From Chloroflexota bacterium (lineage in GTDB: Bacteria > Chloroflexota > Limnocylindria > Limnocylindrales > CSP1-4): a stretch of 40,987 bases of DNA. Shown in pieces: positions 1 through 8,391 of the stretch. Where the stretch lies: positions 1 to 40,987 of the forward strand of contig JAJYNJ010000036.1 in the NCBI GenBank assembly GCA_021786385.1. The letters run 5' to 3'. Numbering within the stretch: position 1 is the first letter of the stretch; each line of letters starts with the position of its first letter. The translations under genes were made by a program, and so were the position numbers. The notes beneath the pieces were generated by a model. The model ran no database searches. It was not told where the DNA came from and was given only the letters and a program-made list of their open reading frames with translations.

Positions 1-206
1 CCGGGCCGGTGCGCCGCAAGCGCCTGGCGGAGCTCGGCGACGATCGCCTCGCGCGCCACATACTCGCGCCGCTCGTTGGTGAGGGGCACGCTGCGCCCGA
101 GCTGGCAATAGACGCAGTTCCAGTTACAGGTCTTGAGCGGGATCGGGTCGATCCCGAGCGATTGTCCGAGGCGGCGCGAGGGCACGGGGCCGAAGACGGC
201 ACGCAT
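1..206 (-). CDS. Radical SAM protein, COG0731-like (partial, N-terminal 68 residues)
   Basis: The 5' part of a gene that runs off the left edge of the window. The 68 visible residues include a radical SAM cluster motif, C27-x3-C31-x2-C34, in the context [13 protein letters not shown], preceded by the [12 protein letters not shown] segment. That combination is typical of stand-alone radical SAM proteins related to the TYW1/wyosine family (COG0731), whose reaction in most bacteria is not known. The start ATG at 206 has an AAGGAG ribosome binding site (217-222) with a 10-base spacer. It lies 78 bases downstream of gltA on the same strand and may be cotranscribed with it. The radical SAM assignment is secure; the substrate cannot be told because the rest of the gene is missing. 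Confidence 0.85.
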   Translation of the reverse strand, partial: MRAVFGPVPSRRLGQSLGIDPIPLKTCNWNCVYCQLGRSVPLTNERREYVAREAIVAELRQALAAHRP

Positions 207-284
207 AGCAGATCCGCTCCTTGCCGGGCGCGGGACGACTGCGCCGATGGCGCGCGAGCACGCCGCACACAGCCCCCGAGCGCG

Positions 285-1613
<1,329 letters not shown>

Positions 1614-1700
1614 CTGTGGTCTCCTCTTCATCGACGGGACGCATCCCGCGTCGCCCGTCGCGCTTGTGTCAACGACACCGATCGATGCTGTCTCCGGCGG

Positions 1701-2645
1701 TCACGCGCCCGGCGCCGACAGCGTATCCAGGCGCCCGACGAGCTCGCGCACGGCTGCCGCGGACGCCTTCAGGGCGGCCCGCTCGGCGTCGCTGAGCGCG
1801 ATCTCGACGATCTGCTCGACTCCCCGCCGGCCCAGGCGCACCGGCACGCCGACGAAGAGCCCGTCGATGCCGTACTCGCCATGCAGGAACGCGGCGCAAG
1901 GCAGGATCTCCTGGCGATCTTGGAGGATCGCCTGGACCATGCGGAAGACGGAGGCGGCGGGCGCGTAGTAGGCGCTGCCGGTCTTGAGCAGGGCGACGAT
2001 CTCGCCGCCGCCGTTGCGGGTGCGCGTCACGAGGCGGTCGATCTGCTCGGCCGTCAGCAGCTCGGTGATCGGCACGCCGCCCACGGTCGCGCGGCGCGGC
2101 AGTGGCACCATCGAGTCGCCGTGGCCGCCCAGGACGAGCGCGGCGGTACTCGACACGTCGACGCCGAGCTCCATCGCAATGAAGGTACGGAAGCGCGCCG
2201 TGTCCAGGACCCCGGCCATCCCGACCACCCGCTCCCGCGGGAAGCCGCTGGTGCGAAGGGCCACATGGCACATCGCGTCGAGCGGGTTGCTCACGACGAC
2301 GAGGATGGCGTCGGGCGAGCGCTCGACGGCCTGTTCCACGACCGAGCGGACGATCCCCGCGTTCTTGGCGAGCAGATCGTCCCGGCTCATCCCCGGCTGA
2401 CGTGCCAGCCCGGAGGTGATCACGACGACGTCGGAGCCGGCGGTCTCGCGGTAATCGTTGGTGCCGAGGATGTGCGCGCCGTGGTCCACGATCGGTGCGG
2501 CTTCGGCCAGGTCGAGCGCCTTGCCCTGTGGCAGGCCCTCGATGATGTCGACCAGCACGACGTCGGCCAAGCCGGCCTCGAGAATGCGTTGAGCCGTCGC
2601 GGCTCCGACGTTGCCGGCGCCAACGACGGTGACTTTGTTGCGCAT
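1701..2645 (-). CDS. mdh: Malate dehydrogenase (LDH-like, NAD-dependent)
   Basis: Oxidises malate to oxaloacetate with NAD+. The 314-residue protein has the Rossmann GAGNVG motif at 9-14, D33 for NAD preference, substrate arginines R82 and R88 in [15 protein letters not shown]151 next to D148, and catalytic H175 in GGHGDSMV. Arginine at position 82, where lactate dehydrogenases have glutamine, marks it as a malate dehydrogenase of the LDH-like type. The ATG at 2645 has a GGAGGAA site (2651-2657) about 6 bases upstream. It is the first gene of a likely mdh-gltA transcript starting in the 0.8 kb divergent region to its right. Confidence 0.96.
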   Translation of the reverse strand: MRNKVTVVGAGNVGAATAQRILEAGLADVVLVDIIEGLPQGKALDLAEAAPIVDHGAHILGTNDYRETAGSDVVVITSGLARQPGMSRDDLLAKNAGIVRSVVEQAVERSPDAILVVVSNPLDAMCHVALRTSGFPRERVVGMAGVLDTARFRTFIAMELGVDVSSTAALVLGGHGDSMVPLPRRATVGGVPITELLTAEQIDRLVTRTRNGGGEIVALLKTGSAYYAPAASVFRMVQAILQDRQEILPCAAFLHGEYGIDGLFVGVPVRLGRRGVEQIVEIALSDAERAALKASAAAVRELVGRLDTLSAPGA

Positions 2646-3063
2646 ACGTGTTCCTCCGCCGCCCTCGGGCCGGTGAGGTGCACCGCGGGGCGGCCTGTGC
2701 GGTCCAAGCTCGAGACGAGCCCGTCACGCGCACGGTCGACGCGGCCGCGCGCGACTGGTCACGGAAGCGGCGGGGCTCGGGTGGGCGTGGCACCGGCGCG
2801 CCCTCCGCCGGCCGGCCGCCCGCACGCCGACCGGCCGCAGGTCACGGGATCTCGAGCGGCGCGGAGGCCTCCGCCCGAGGGGTGACCTAGTGCGCAAGCG
2901 GGCGCCTCTCCGGCAACCCGTGTGTCATCGCCCACGTGGCGGCCTCTCCCCCGGCACCTTCGCACGCTCGGCGCCCCCTGCCGACGGCCAGACCCGCCAG
3001 GCACTCAGCGCAACAGCGGCCGTCGCAGATCGCTGCACCTCATCACCAATGTCTGACGGCTGT

Positions 3064-3103
3064 CACAATGGGCCCTTCGTGCGAAAGCGTCAGGGCCATT
3101 GTG
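3064..3103. repeat. Inverted repeat CACAATGGGCCC / GGGCCATTGTG
   Basis: Arms at 3064-3075 and 3093-3103 are complementary over 11 pairs with one extra base in the left arm. The 17-base spacer itself holds a small TTCG-TG-CGAA dyad. The position, about 420 bases from mdh and 370 from the ACT gene, would suit a stem-loop in a leader or an operator for divergent promoters. It has no T-run, so a terminator is less likely. Confidence 0.45.
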
Positions 3104-3421
3104 GCCCATACCGCAAGGCCGGAGCGCCCAAAGGCCGGGTGCGCACGGTGTGCCTCCGACCGGGCCACGGCCTGCAGGGTCGACCTCCGGCGCTCGACTG
3201 AGCTCTGGCTCGGGCTGGTGGCCGACCTGCTGGGGTAGGGCGCGCCGGGCGGTTGCCCGAGCGGTGGCGTTGCAGCTGCGCTGCGCCGGCCGTCGGGCCA
3301 TGCGGCAGGGCCGGACCTATCCTCCGATCCTCGCACGACGTGGCGAAGGACCCTTCTGCCCGCTCCCCAGATCTCGCCACGCTTCGGGTCTCACCCCCTG
3401 GACGATCGCTGGCGGCTGTCG

Positions 3422-3452
3422 TCACCCGCCGACCGGGTGCCCCGGTGGGTGA
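3422..3452 (+). promoter_or_regulatory. Leader hairpin before the ACT gene
   Basis: TCACCC (3422-3427) pairs with GGGTGA (3447-3452), and ACCGGG (3432-3437) pairs with CCCGGT (3441-3446). This makes a 12-pair stem with a 4-base bulge (GCCG) and a TGC loop. The hairpin ends 8 bases before the AGGAGG site at 3461-3466. A structure this close to the ribosome binding site could limit translation or act as an attenuator; the sequence alone does not decide. Confidence 0.45.
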
Positions 3453-3471
3453 GCAGCGGAAGGAGGCAGCG

Positions 3472-3894
3472 GTGGGTCGACCGTTCGTGATCCAGCTCGA
3501 GAACCGTGTGGGCGAGCTCGCGCACCTGACGCGCGCGTTGGCCATCCGTGGCGTCAACATCGAGCACGTCGTCGGCACGAGCGCCGGTGACAAGATGTGC
3601 GCGCGGATCACGACCGACGACGACGCGCTGACACGCGAGGTGCTCCGCAGCCTGGACCTCCCGTTCGTGGAAGGCGACGCCCTGCACGTGGAAGTCGAAG
3701 ATCGCCCGGGCGGCATCGCGGCGCTGACCGAACGGCTGGCCGCGGCCGGTGTCAACGTCACGGGGATCTTGACCGTGGGGCGTCGCAACGGCATGACCCA
3801 CCTGGCGTTCACGGTCGACGACGAGGCGCGCGCCCGCGAAGCCTTGGGCCTGCCTTCGGTGGTGGTGCCGGCTGGGACCCGGTCAGGGGCCTGA
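3472..3894 (+). CDS. Tandem ACT-domain protein
   Basis: A 140-residue protein that consists almost entirely of two ACT domains, roughly residues 3-68 and 70-130. Each shows the beta-alpha-beta opening with a glycine after the first strand (ENRVGELAHL and EDRPGGIAAL) followed by the alpha helix and GVN turn. ACT domains generally bind amino acids and regulate metabolic enzymes; stand-alone double-ACT proteins have no assigned reaction. An upstream ATG (3253) keeps the frame open, but the GTG at 3472 has AGGAGG (3461-3466) with a 5-base spacer and starts exactly at the domain, so it is chosen. It ends 22 bases before the ETF gene, suggesting an amino-acid-sensing partner for an oxidation pathway. 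The stop codon lies inside a 14-base perfect palindrome, GGCCTGATCAGGCC (3888-3901). Confidence 0.85.
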   Translation: MGRPFVIQLENRVGELAHLTRALAIRGVNIEHVVGTSAGDKMCARITTDDDALTREVLRSLDLPFVEGDALHVEVEDRPGGIAALTERLAAAGVNVTGILTVGRRNGMTHLAFTVDDEARAREALGLPSVVVPAGTRSGA

Positions 3895-3916
3895 TCAGGC
3901 CGCCCGCCAGACACCC

Positions 3917-5821
3917 ATGCACTGCATCGTCCTGGTCAAGCAAGTCCCCGACGTCTCGAACATCCCGGAAGCTGCGTGGGACACCGACAAGGGCACCCTC
4001 AGGCGCGGCATGCTCGAGAGCATCCTCAATCCGCTGGACCTCCACGCGGTCACGTTCGCCAGCCGTATCACCGCGGCTGATCCAGGGTCTCGCACGGTCT
4101 ACCTGACGATGGGGCCGCCTCAGGCACGCGAGGTGCTGATCGACTGCATCGCGCGCGCGCCAGGGGAGGGGGTGCTCCTGACGGATCGTGGGTTCGCGGG
4201 AGCCGACACGGTGGCCACGGCCTACTCGCTGGCCTGCGCCATCCGGCGCATCGAGCGCGAGTTCTTCGACGGCAGCCGTGCGTACGTGATCGTCGCCGGG
4301 ATGCAGTCCGTGGACGGCGACACGGCGCAAGTTCCGCCGCAGATCGCCGAGGAACTGGGGATCGAGCAGATCGCCTACGTCGCCGGCCCCGAGGTCGGGC
4401 CCGCGTTCGAGGTCCGGCGCATCGGCCCCGAGGCCACGGAGACGGTGCGGCCGCGGCGCTTCCCGGTGCTCGTGACACTGACCGCCTGCACGGAACCGCT
4501 GTATCGGTCGTTCCACCGGGCCCGCGCTGCGCGCGGCGCGTCGATCCACGAATGGAGCGCCGCGTCCGTGGAGGCACGACCCGAGCGGATCGGGCTGCGC
4601 GGTTCGCGCACCCAGGTCTACCAGCTCTTCTCGCCCAATGAGGGCAAGGCGCGCAGCTGTCTCTTCGCGCACTCGATCGAGGAACTCGTGGCGCTGATCG
4701 ATGCGCGCTACCGCAGCGGCCCCCGCCGCGCGCCCACCGATGCGGATCCCCCCTATGACCTCGCCGGCCGGACCCCCAGCTACGGGGGCGAGTTCTGGGT
4801 CTACGCCGAGCGCGAGGGAGACGGGATCCGCTCGGTCTCCTTGGCCTTGTTGGGCAAGGCGCGGCAGCTCGCCGCGCCGCTGGGAGCGCCGGTCGGGGCC
4901 GTGCTGGCCGGTGCCGAGCTCGGTGCGCTTGCCGGCGAGCTGGTCGCGTACGGCGCGGACCGGGTCTACGTGCTCGAGCACCCCCTGTTGCGGCATGCCA
5001 TCGCGAGTGCCCACGCCCAGGCCGTGGCGAGCGCGGTGCGCACGCACCGGCCCCAGGTGATGCTCTTCGGCGCGACGCCGTGGGGACGCGAGTTGGCACC
5101 CCGCGTGGCGTACGCCTCGGACTGCGGGCTCACCGCCGATTGCACGAAGCTTGAGATCGGCGACTATGCGAAAGGGAGCGTCTCGTTGGTGGCGATCCTC
5201 AAGCAGACCCGGCCGGCGCTCGGCGGCAACGTCATGGCCACCATCATGACGCGCGCGTCGCCGACCCAGATGGCCACGGTGCGCCCGGGTGTCTTCAGCG
5301 TGCCCCAGCCGGACCCGGCGAGGACGGGGGAGGTCATCCGCGTCGCGCCGGAGGTGCGTGAGGATTCGATCGGGCTCGAGATCGTCGCCCTCGAGCCGGC
5401 GGCCGCGGCGTCGTCGATCCGCGACGCCCAGGTCATCGTTGCCGGCGGCCGGGGCCTGCGCTCGCGGGCCGAGTTCGAGGCCCTGCTGGAGCCGCTAGCA
5501 CGCAACCTTGGGGCGCGCTTGGGCGCCCGTAGCGAGATCGGTGCGTCGCGCATGGCAGTGGAGGACGGCTACGCGAGTCGGGATCGCCAGGTGGGGCAGA
5601 CGGGCCAGACCGTGACGCCGCGCCTCTACGTCGCCATCGGCATCTCGGGTGCGGTGCAGCACATCTCGGGCATGCAGCATGCCGACCTCGTGGTGGCCAT
5701 CAATCGCGACCCACGGGCGCGCATCTTCGACTACGCGGACATCGGCATGGTCGGCGACCTCGCCCAGGTGGTGCCCGCGCTCATTCGCGCGACGGAGGTC
5801 CTGACCCATGCCGCCCATTGA
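3917..5821 (+). CDS. Fused electron transfer flavoprotein, beta-alpha order
   Basis: ETF collects electrons from acyl-CoA and other dehydrogenases and passes them to a quinone oxidoreductase. It is normally two proteins; here both are in one 634-residue chain. Residues 1 to about 265 are the beta subunit, beginning with the hallmark IVLVKQVPD and containing AGMQSVDGDTAQVPPQ. Residues from about 288 are the alpha subunit, and its FAD domain shows VAGGRGLRSR (from 506), QVGQTGQTV (from 558), GISGAVQH and the terminal AINRD...IFDYADIGMVGDL. The linker (about 266-287) is proline- and aspartate-rich. The ATG at 3917 fits the family start, although no strong ribosome binding site precedes it, so coupling to the ACT gene is possible. 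Its 3' end overlaps the next gene by 14 bases. Fusion is real rather than a missed stop because the frame is continuous. Confidence 0.95.
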   Translation: MHCIVLVKQVPDVSNIPEAAWDTDKGTLRRGMLESILNPLDLHAVTFASRITAADPGSRTVYLTMGPPQAREVLIDCIARAPGEGVLLTDRGFAGADTVATAYSLACAIRRIEREFFDGSRAYVIVAGMQSVDGDTAQVPPQIAEELGIEQIAYVAGPEVGPAFEVRRIGPEATETVRPRRFPVLVTLTACTEPLYRSFHRARAARGASIHEWSAASVEARPERIGLRGSRTQVYQLFSPNEGKARSCLFAHSIEELVALIDARYRSGPRRAPTDADPPYDLAGRTPSYGGEFWVYAEREGDGIRSVSLALLGKARQLAAPLGAPVGAVLAGAELGALAGELVAYGADRVYVLEHPLLRHAIASAHAQAVASAVRTHRPQVMLFGATPWGRELAPRVAYASDCGLTADCTKLEIGDYAKGSVSLVAILKQTRPALGGNVMATIMTRASPTQMATVRPGVFSVPQPDPARTGEVIRVAPEVREDSIGLEIVALEPAAAASSIRDAQVIVAGGRGLRSRAEFEALLEPLARNLGARLGARSEIGASRMAVEDGYASRDRQVGQTGQTVTPRLYVAIGISGAVQHISGMQHADLVVAINRDPRARIFDYADIGMVGDLAQVVPALIRATEVLTHAAH

Positions 5822-7490
5822 CGTGCTGATCGTGGGGGCCGGTCCGGCGGGGCTCGCGACGGCGATCCGGCTGCGCCAACGCCTGGCAGCGGCCCGACGC
5901 GAGGCGTCGGTGGTGGTGCTCGACAAGGCAGCGGCGCCGGGTTTCCACAACCTCTCCGGGGCGATCGTGGAACCGGCTGCGCTGGATGAGCTGCTGCCCG
6001 ACTGGAAGAGCGACCACAGCCGCTTCGCGGACCACGTGACGCCGGTCGAGCGCGACGAGCTGTACCTCCTGACCGCGCGCCGCGCGGTGCGCCTGCCGGC
6101 GCCGCTGGTCCCGCAGCCGATGCGCCACCCGGGCGACGTCACGCTCCCGGTGTCGAGCCTGGCGGCGTTCCTGAGCGCGCAGGCGGCGCGCCTCGGGGCC
6201 GAGGTGTACCACGGTTTCGCCGCGCGCGAGCTCTTGCTCGACGCTGGGAGCGTGCGGGGGGTCCGTCTGGTCGACGTGGGCCTCGACGAGGCCGGTCGCC
6301 CCAAGGCGAACTACCTGCCGGGGGAAGAGGTACACGCGACGATCACGGTGCTCGCCGACGGCTCGCACGGCGTGCTCTCCTCGCAGCTCGCCGACCTGGG
6401 CCGCAGGGGCAACGGCGCCAGCGACGGACGCAAGGGGCACGACGTCGGCGCGGGACATGACCCGGGAATGGCGAGTGGCCGGGGAGTGGCGGGTGACCCG
6501 GCCGGGCGACGCGACCCGCAGGTCTATGGGCTTGGGGTCAAGGCCCTGGTCCAGTTCGCCGGTGCCAACCCCTTCGGCACCAACCGGGTCGTGCACACCG
6601 TTGGGTATCCCGCGTGGCGGGGCATCTTCGGGGGCGGCTTCATCTACAGCATGGGGCCGAAGACTGCGGCAGTGGGGCTCATCCTGGGGCTCGATTGGCG
6701 CTACGGCGATCTCGATCCGCGGGTCGAGTTCGAGCGCTTCCGAGCCCATCCCTTCGTGGCGCGTCTGCTCGAGGGGTCGACCACGATCGCGGCCGGGGCC
6801 AAGACGATCCCCGAGGGCGGCTACTACGCGTTGGGGCCGCTCCATGCCGCCGGTGCGTTGGCGGTCGGCGACGCCGCGGGGTTCGTCAACGAAGCGAAGC
6901 TCAAGGGGGTGCACTACGCGCTGCGCAGTGGCATGTGCGCGGCGGACGCGATCGCCGACGTCCTGCTGGCGGGCGAGCCGCCCGAGGCCGCGGGGGCTCG
7001 CTATCTGGGGCGGCTGGAGCAACGCGGCATCCTTGCCGAGCTCTACCGTGCCCGCAACTACCGCCAGGGCTTCCAGTGGGGGCTGCTGCCTGGGGCATTC
7101 CTGTCTGTGGTGGGGGATCGCCTGCCCGTGCATCTGCGGATGCCGCCCGATCGGCAGGGCACGCGCCCGGGTGCCCGCCTGGCGCGTCGGCTGCCCGAGG
7201 GGGTCGACGGGGCCGGGTTCCTGAGCTTGACCGGCACGTCGCACCGCGAGGACGAGCCCGCGCACGTGGCGCTCGTGGACCCGGCGCGCTGCGTCGCGTG
7301 TGGGACGGCGGACGAGGCCGCCTGCACGCACTTCTGTCCCGGCGAGGTCTACCGCTGGAGCGGCGAGCGGATCGTGCTCAGCCCGTCGAACTGTCTGCAC
7401 TGCATGACGTGCACCGTAAAGTGTCCGCAGGACAATATCCGTTGGACGCCGCCGGAGGGCGGGGAGGGGCCGCGCTACCGGCAGCTCTGA
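5808..7490 (+). CDS. ETF:quinone oxidoreductase / FixC-FixX-like flavoprotein
   Basis: A 560-residue membrane-associated flavoprotein expected to take electrons from ETF to quinone. The FAD-binding VGAGPAG is at residues 8-14. The remaining body (GFHNLSGAIVEP, GPLHAAGALAVGDAAGFVN, KLKGVHYALRSG) follows the ETF-QO/FixC family. The C-terminus has eight cysteines: C495, C498, C506, C510 and C529, C532, C535, C539, ending PPEGGEGPRY. Classic ETF-QO has four cysteines for one [4Fe-4S] cluster; eight resemble the separate FixX ferredoxin, implying two clusters. Residues about 198-236 are a glycine-rich insertion encoded partly by an 18-base tandem repeat. GGAGG precedes the ATG with a 9-base spacer, and the start overlaps the ETF gene by 14 bases. 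ETF-QO and a fused FixCX are both plausible names. Confidence 0.93.
   Translation: MPPIDVLIVGAGPAGLATAIRLRQRLAAARREASVVVLDKAAAPGFHNLSGAIVEPAALDELLPDWKSDHSRFADHVTPVERDELYLLTARRAVRLPAPLVPQPMRHPGDVTLPVSSLAAFLSAQAARLGAEVYHGFAARELLLDAGSVRGVRLVDVGLDEAGRPKANYLPGEEVHATITVLADGSHGVLSSQLADLGRRGNGASDGRKGHDVGAGHDPGMASGRGVAGDPAGRRDPQVYGLGVKALVQFAGANPFGTNRVVHTVGYPAWRGIFGGGFIYSMGPKTAAVGLILGLDWRYGDLDPRVEFERFRAHPFVARLLEGSTTIAAGAKTIPEGGYYALGPLHAAGALAVGDAAGFVNEAKLKGVHYALRSGMCAADAIADVLLAGEPPEAAGARYLGRLEQRGILAELYRARNYRQGFQWGLLPGAFLSVVGDRLPVHLRMPPDRQGTRPGARLARRLPEGVDGAGFLSLTGTSHREDEPAHVALVDPARCVACGTADEAACTHFCPGEVYRWSGERIVLSPSNCLHCMTCTVKCPQDNIRWTPPEGGEGPRYRQL
6458..6511 (+). repeat. Degenerate 18-base tandem repeat inside the ETF-QO insertion
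   Basis: Three adjacent 18-base units (6458-6475, 6476-6493, 6494-6511) share the pattern TGRCCSGGG...TGGCGRG, with the third the most diverged. Eighteen is a multiple of three, so the expansion adds six residues per unit without breaking the gene. The units lie in a segment of the protein that has no counterpart in the conserved ETF-QO core. Confidence 0.6.
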
Positions 7491-7493
7491 GTC

Positions 7494-7512
7494 GCCGGCC
7501 GACGGGGCCGGC
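7494..7512 (+). terminator. Possible terminator hairpin after the ETF operon
   Basis: GCCGGCC (7494-7500) pairs perfectly with GGCCGGC (7506-7512) around a 5-base loop, starting 4 bases after the stop of the ETF-QO gene. There is no T-run behind it, so termination is inferred from position and stem strength only. Confidence 0.4.
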
Positions 7513-7845
7513 CTCCAGCCACCTGTTGCACGATGTCTCGATCGGCGAGCTCGCTCGGTCGACGTCCGGCGCCGCCGACGCCGCGTTCCACCTTCGACTA
7601 TCCGGCACGCGTGGGGGAGGGGACCACGGGTAGCGTACGCATCATGGACCGCGAGGCCATCCACGCCCGAAGCGCGCATCTGCGCCCCGGCGGCGTCCGT
7701 CTCGTCGACGAGAAGCGGAGCGGGGACGTGCGCAGGGTGCCCGGGGGCATGTGGCCCGTACGGAGCAGCGGGTCGGAATGCCGCGCCGGCTGCTTCTTGC
7801 GCCGCTTGCATCCCCAGCAACGTATCCACGAATCCGCGCTGTTTC

Positions 7846-7855
7846 GTTGCGTAAC
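7846..7855. promoter_or_regulatory. Dyad site 1, GTTGCGTAAC
   Basis: First of three near-palindromes fitting GTTRCRYAAC in the region upstream of the S53 peptidase gene. It is the exact reverse complement of site 2. A role as a regulator binding site is inferred. Confidence 0.3.
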
Positions 7856-8058
7856 TTTCACCCGGGGAACCGTATGCACGACCTGGAGCCTCTGGCGCGG
7901 CGCCCTGGGTTCGGCGCCGCCCGCGCGCCGCTCCCGCCGGCCGCCTCCACGCACGCCTGGCGGGCCCAACGCCACTCCCGGCACTCGCGACGTGCCCGCC
8001 CGGGATGGGGCCGCCTCATCCGTCGCGCAACATCGCGCATACGTTTCCCCCGATGATC

Positions 8059-8068
8059 GTTACGCAAC
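8059..8068. promoter_or_regulatory. Dyad site 2, GTTACGCAAC
   Basis: Second of the three sites, the exact reverse complement of site 1 and 203 bases from it. The start of the S53 peptidase gene is 324 bases downstream. Confidence 0.3.
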
Positions 8069-8130
8069 AACTGGGGCGACCCGCACGGCGGCGCGACCGT
8101 ATAGGCGGCTGGGGGCGGCAGGGCCAACCT

Positions 8131-8140
8131 GTTACATAAC
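8131..8140. promoter_or_regulatory. Dyad site 3, GTTACATAAC
   Basis: Third of the three sites, with a perfect GTTA/TAAC dyad. It is flanked by GCCAA (8123-8127) and TTGGC (8141-8145), which add an outer inverted repeat. Confidence 0.3.
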
Positions 8141-8391
8141 TTGGCTTATCGGAAGTGCATGACTCGTGCCAGGCCGGCTCGCCACGAGCCGAATCCGGTG
8201 CGCCGGCGCACCGCCCCGGCCATGATCGGGTCCTGCGGACCTTGCGGGTCAACTTACAATGGACCTCTCCGCGGAGCGCGATCCGCTGCGGTTCGTTCTT
8301 TCGGCCGCCCCGACCACGACGCGCTACTGGCAGGACCGACCCGCGAACTCAGGCGAGCCACGGACGGGCTCGCACCCCGGAGGAGGTGCGC

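Larger units (their letters stand above)
2646..3471. other. Non-coding divergent region between mdh and the ACT/ETF operon
   Basis: These 826 bases separate the divergent starts of mdh (minus) and the ACT gene (plus). Several open frames cross it, but they have arginine- and proline-rich products with no recognisable domain and no good ribosome binding site, as expected by chance at this GC content. What can be seen is an inverted repeat at 3064-3103 and a strong hairpin at 3422-3452 directly before the ACT gene. Promoters for both directions should lie here, but no convincing -35/-10 pair was found by eye. Confidence 0.6.
7491..8391. other. 0.9 kb intergenic region with dyad sites
   Basis: No convincing gene lies here: the open frames in both directions give low-complexity, arginine-rich products without recognisable domains. 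It starts with a GC hairpin at 7494-7512. Three 10-base near-palindromes fitting GTTRCRYAAC sit at 7846-7855, 8059-8068 and 8131-8140. Around 7840-8150 the local composition is less GC-rich than the flanks, as promoters often are. A TACAAT (8255-8260) could be a -10 element for the S53 peptidase gene, but no good -35 partner is spaced correctly. Confidence 0.6.

Noticed and set aside
2890-3201. Plus-strand frame of 103 codons between mdh and the ACT gene
   Set aside because: No ribosome binding site, no domain, and it contains the inverted repeat at 3064-3103.
5781-7829. 682-codon open frame on the minus strand across the ETF-QO gene
   Set aside because: It is antisense to a clear flavoprotein gene, its product is rich in Arg, Ala, His and Pro without a recognisable domain, and long antisense frames are expected at this GC content.
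7598-7984. Minus-strand frame of 128 codons in the region after the ETF operon
   Set aside because: Low-complexity Arg/Pro/Gly product without a ribosome binding site or recognisable feature.
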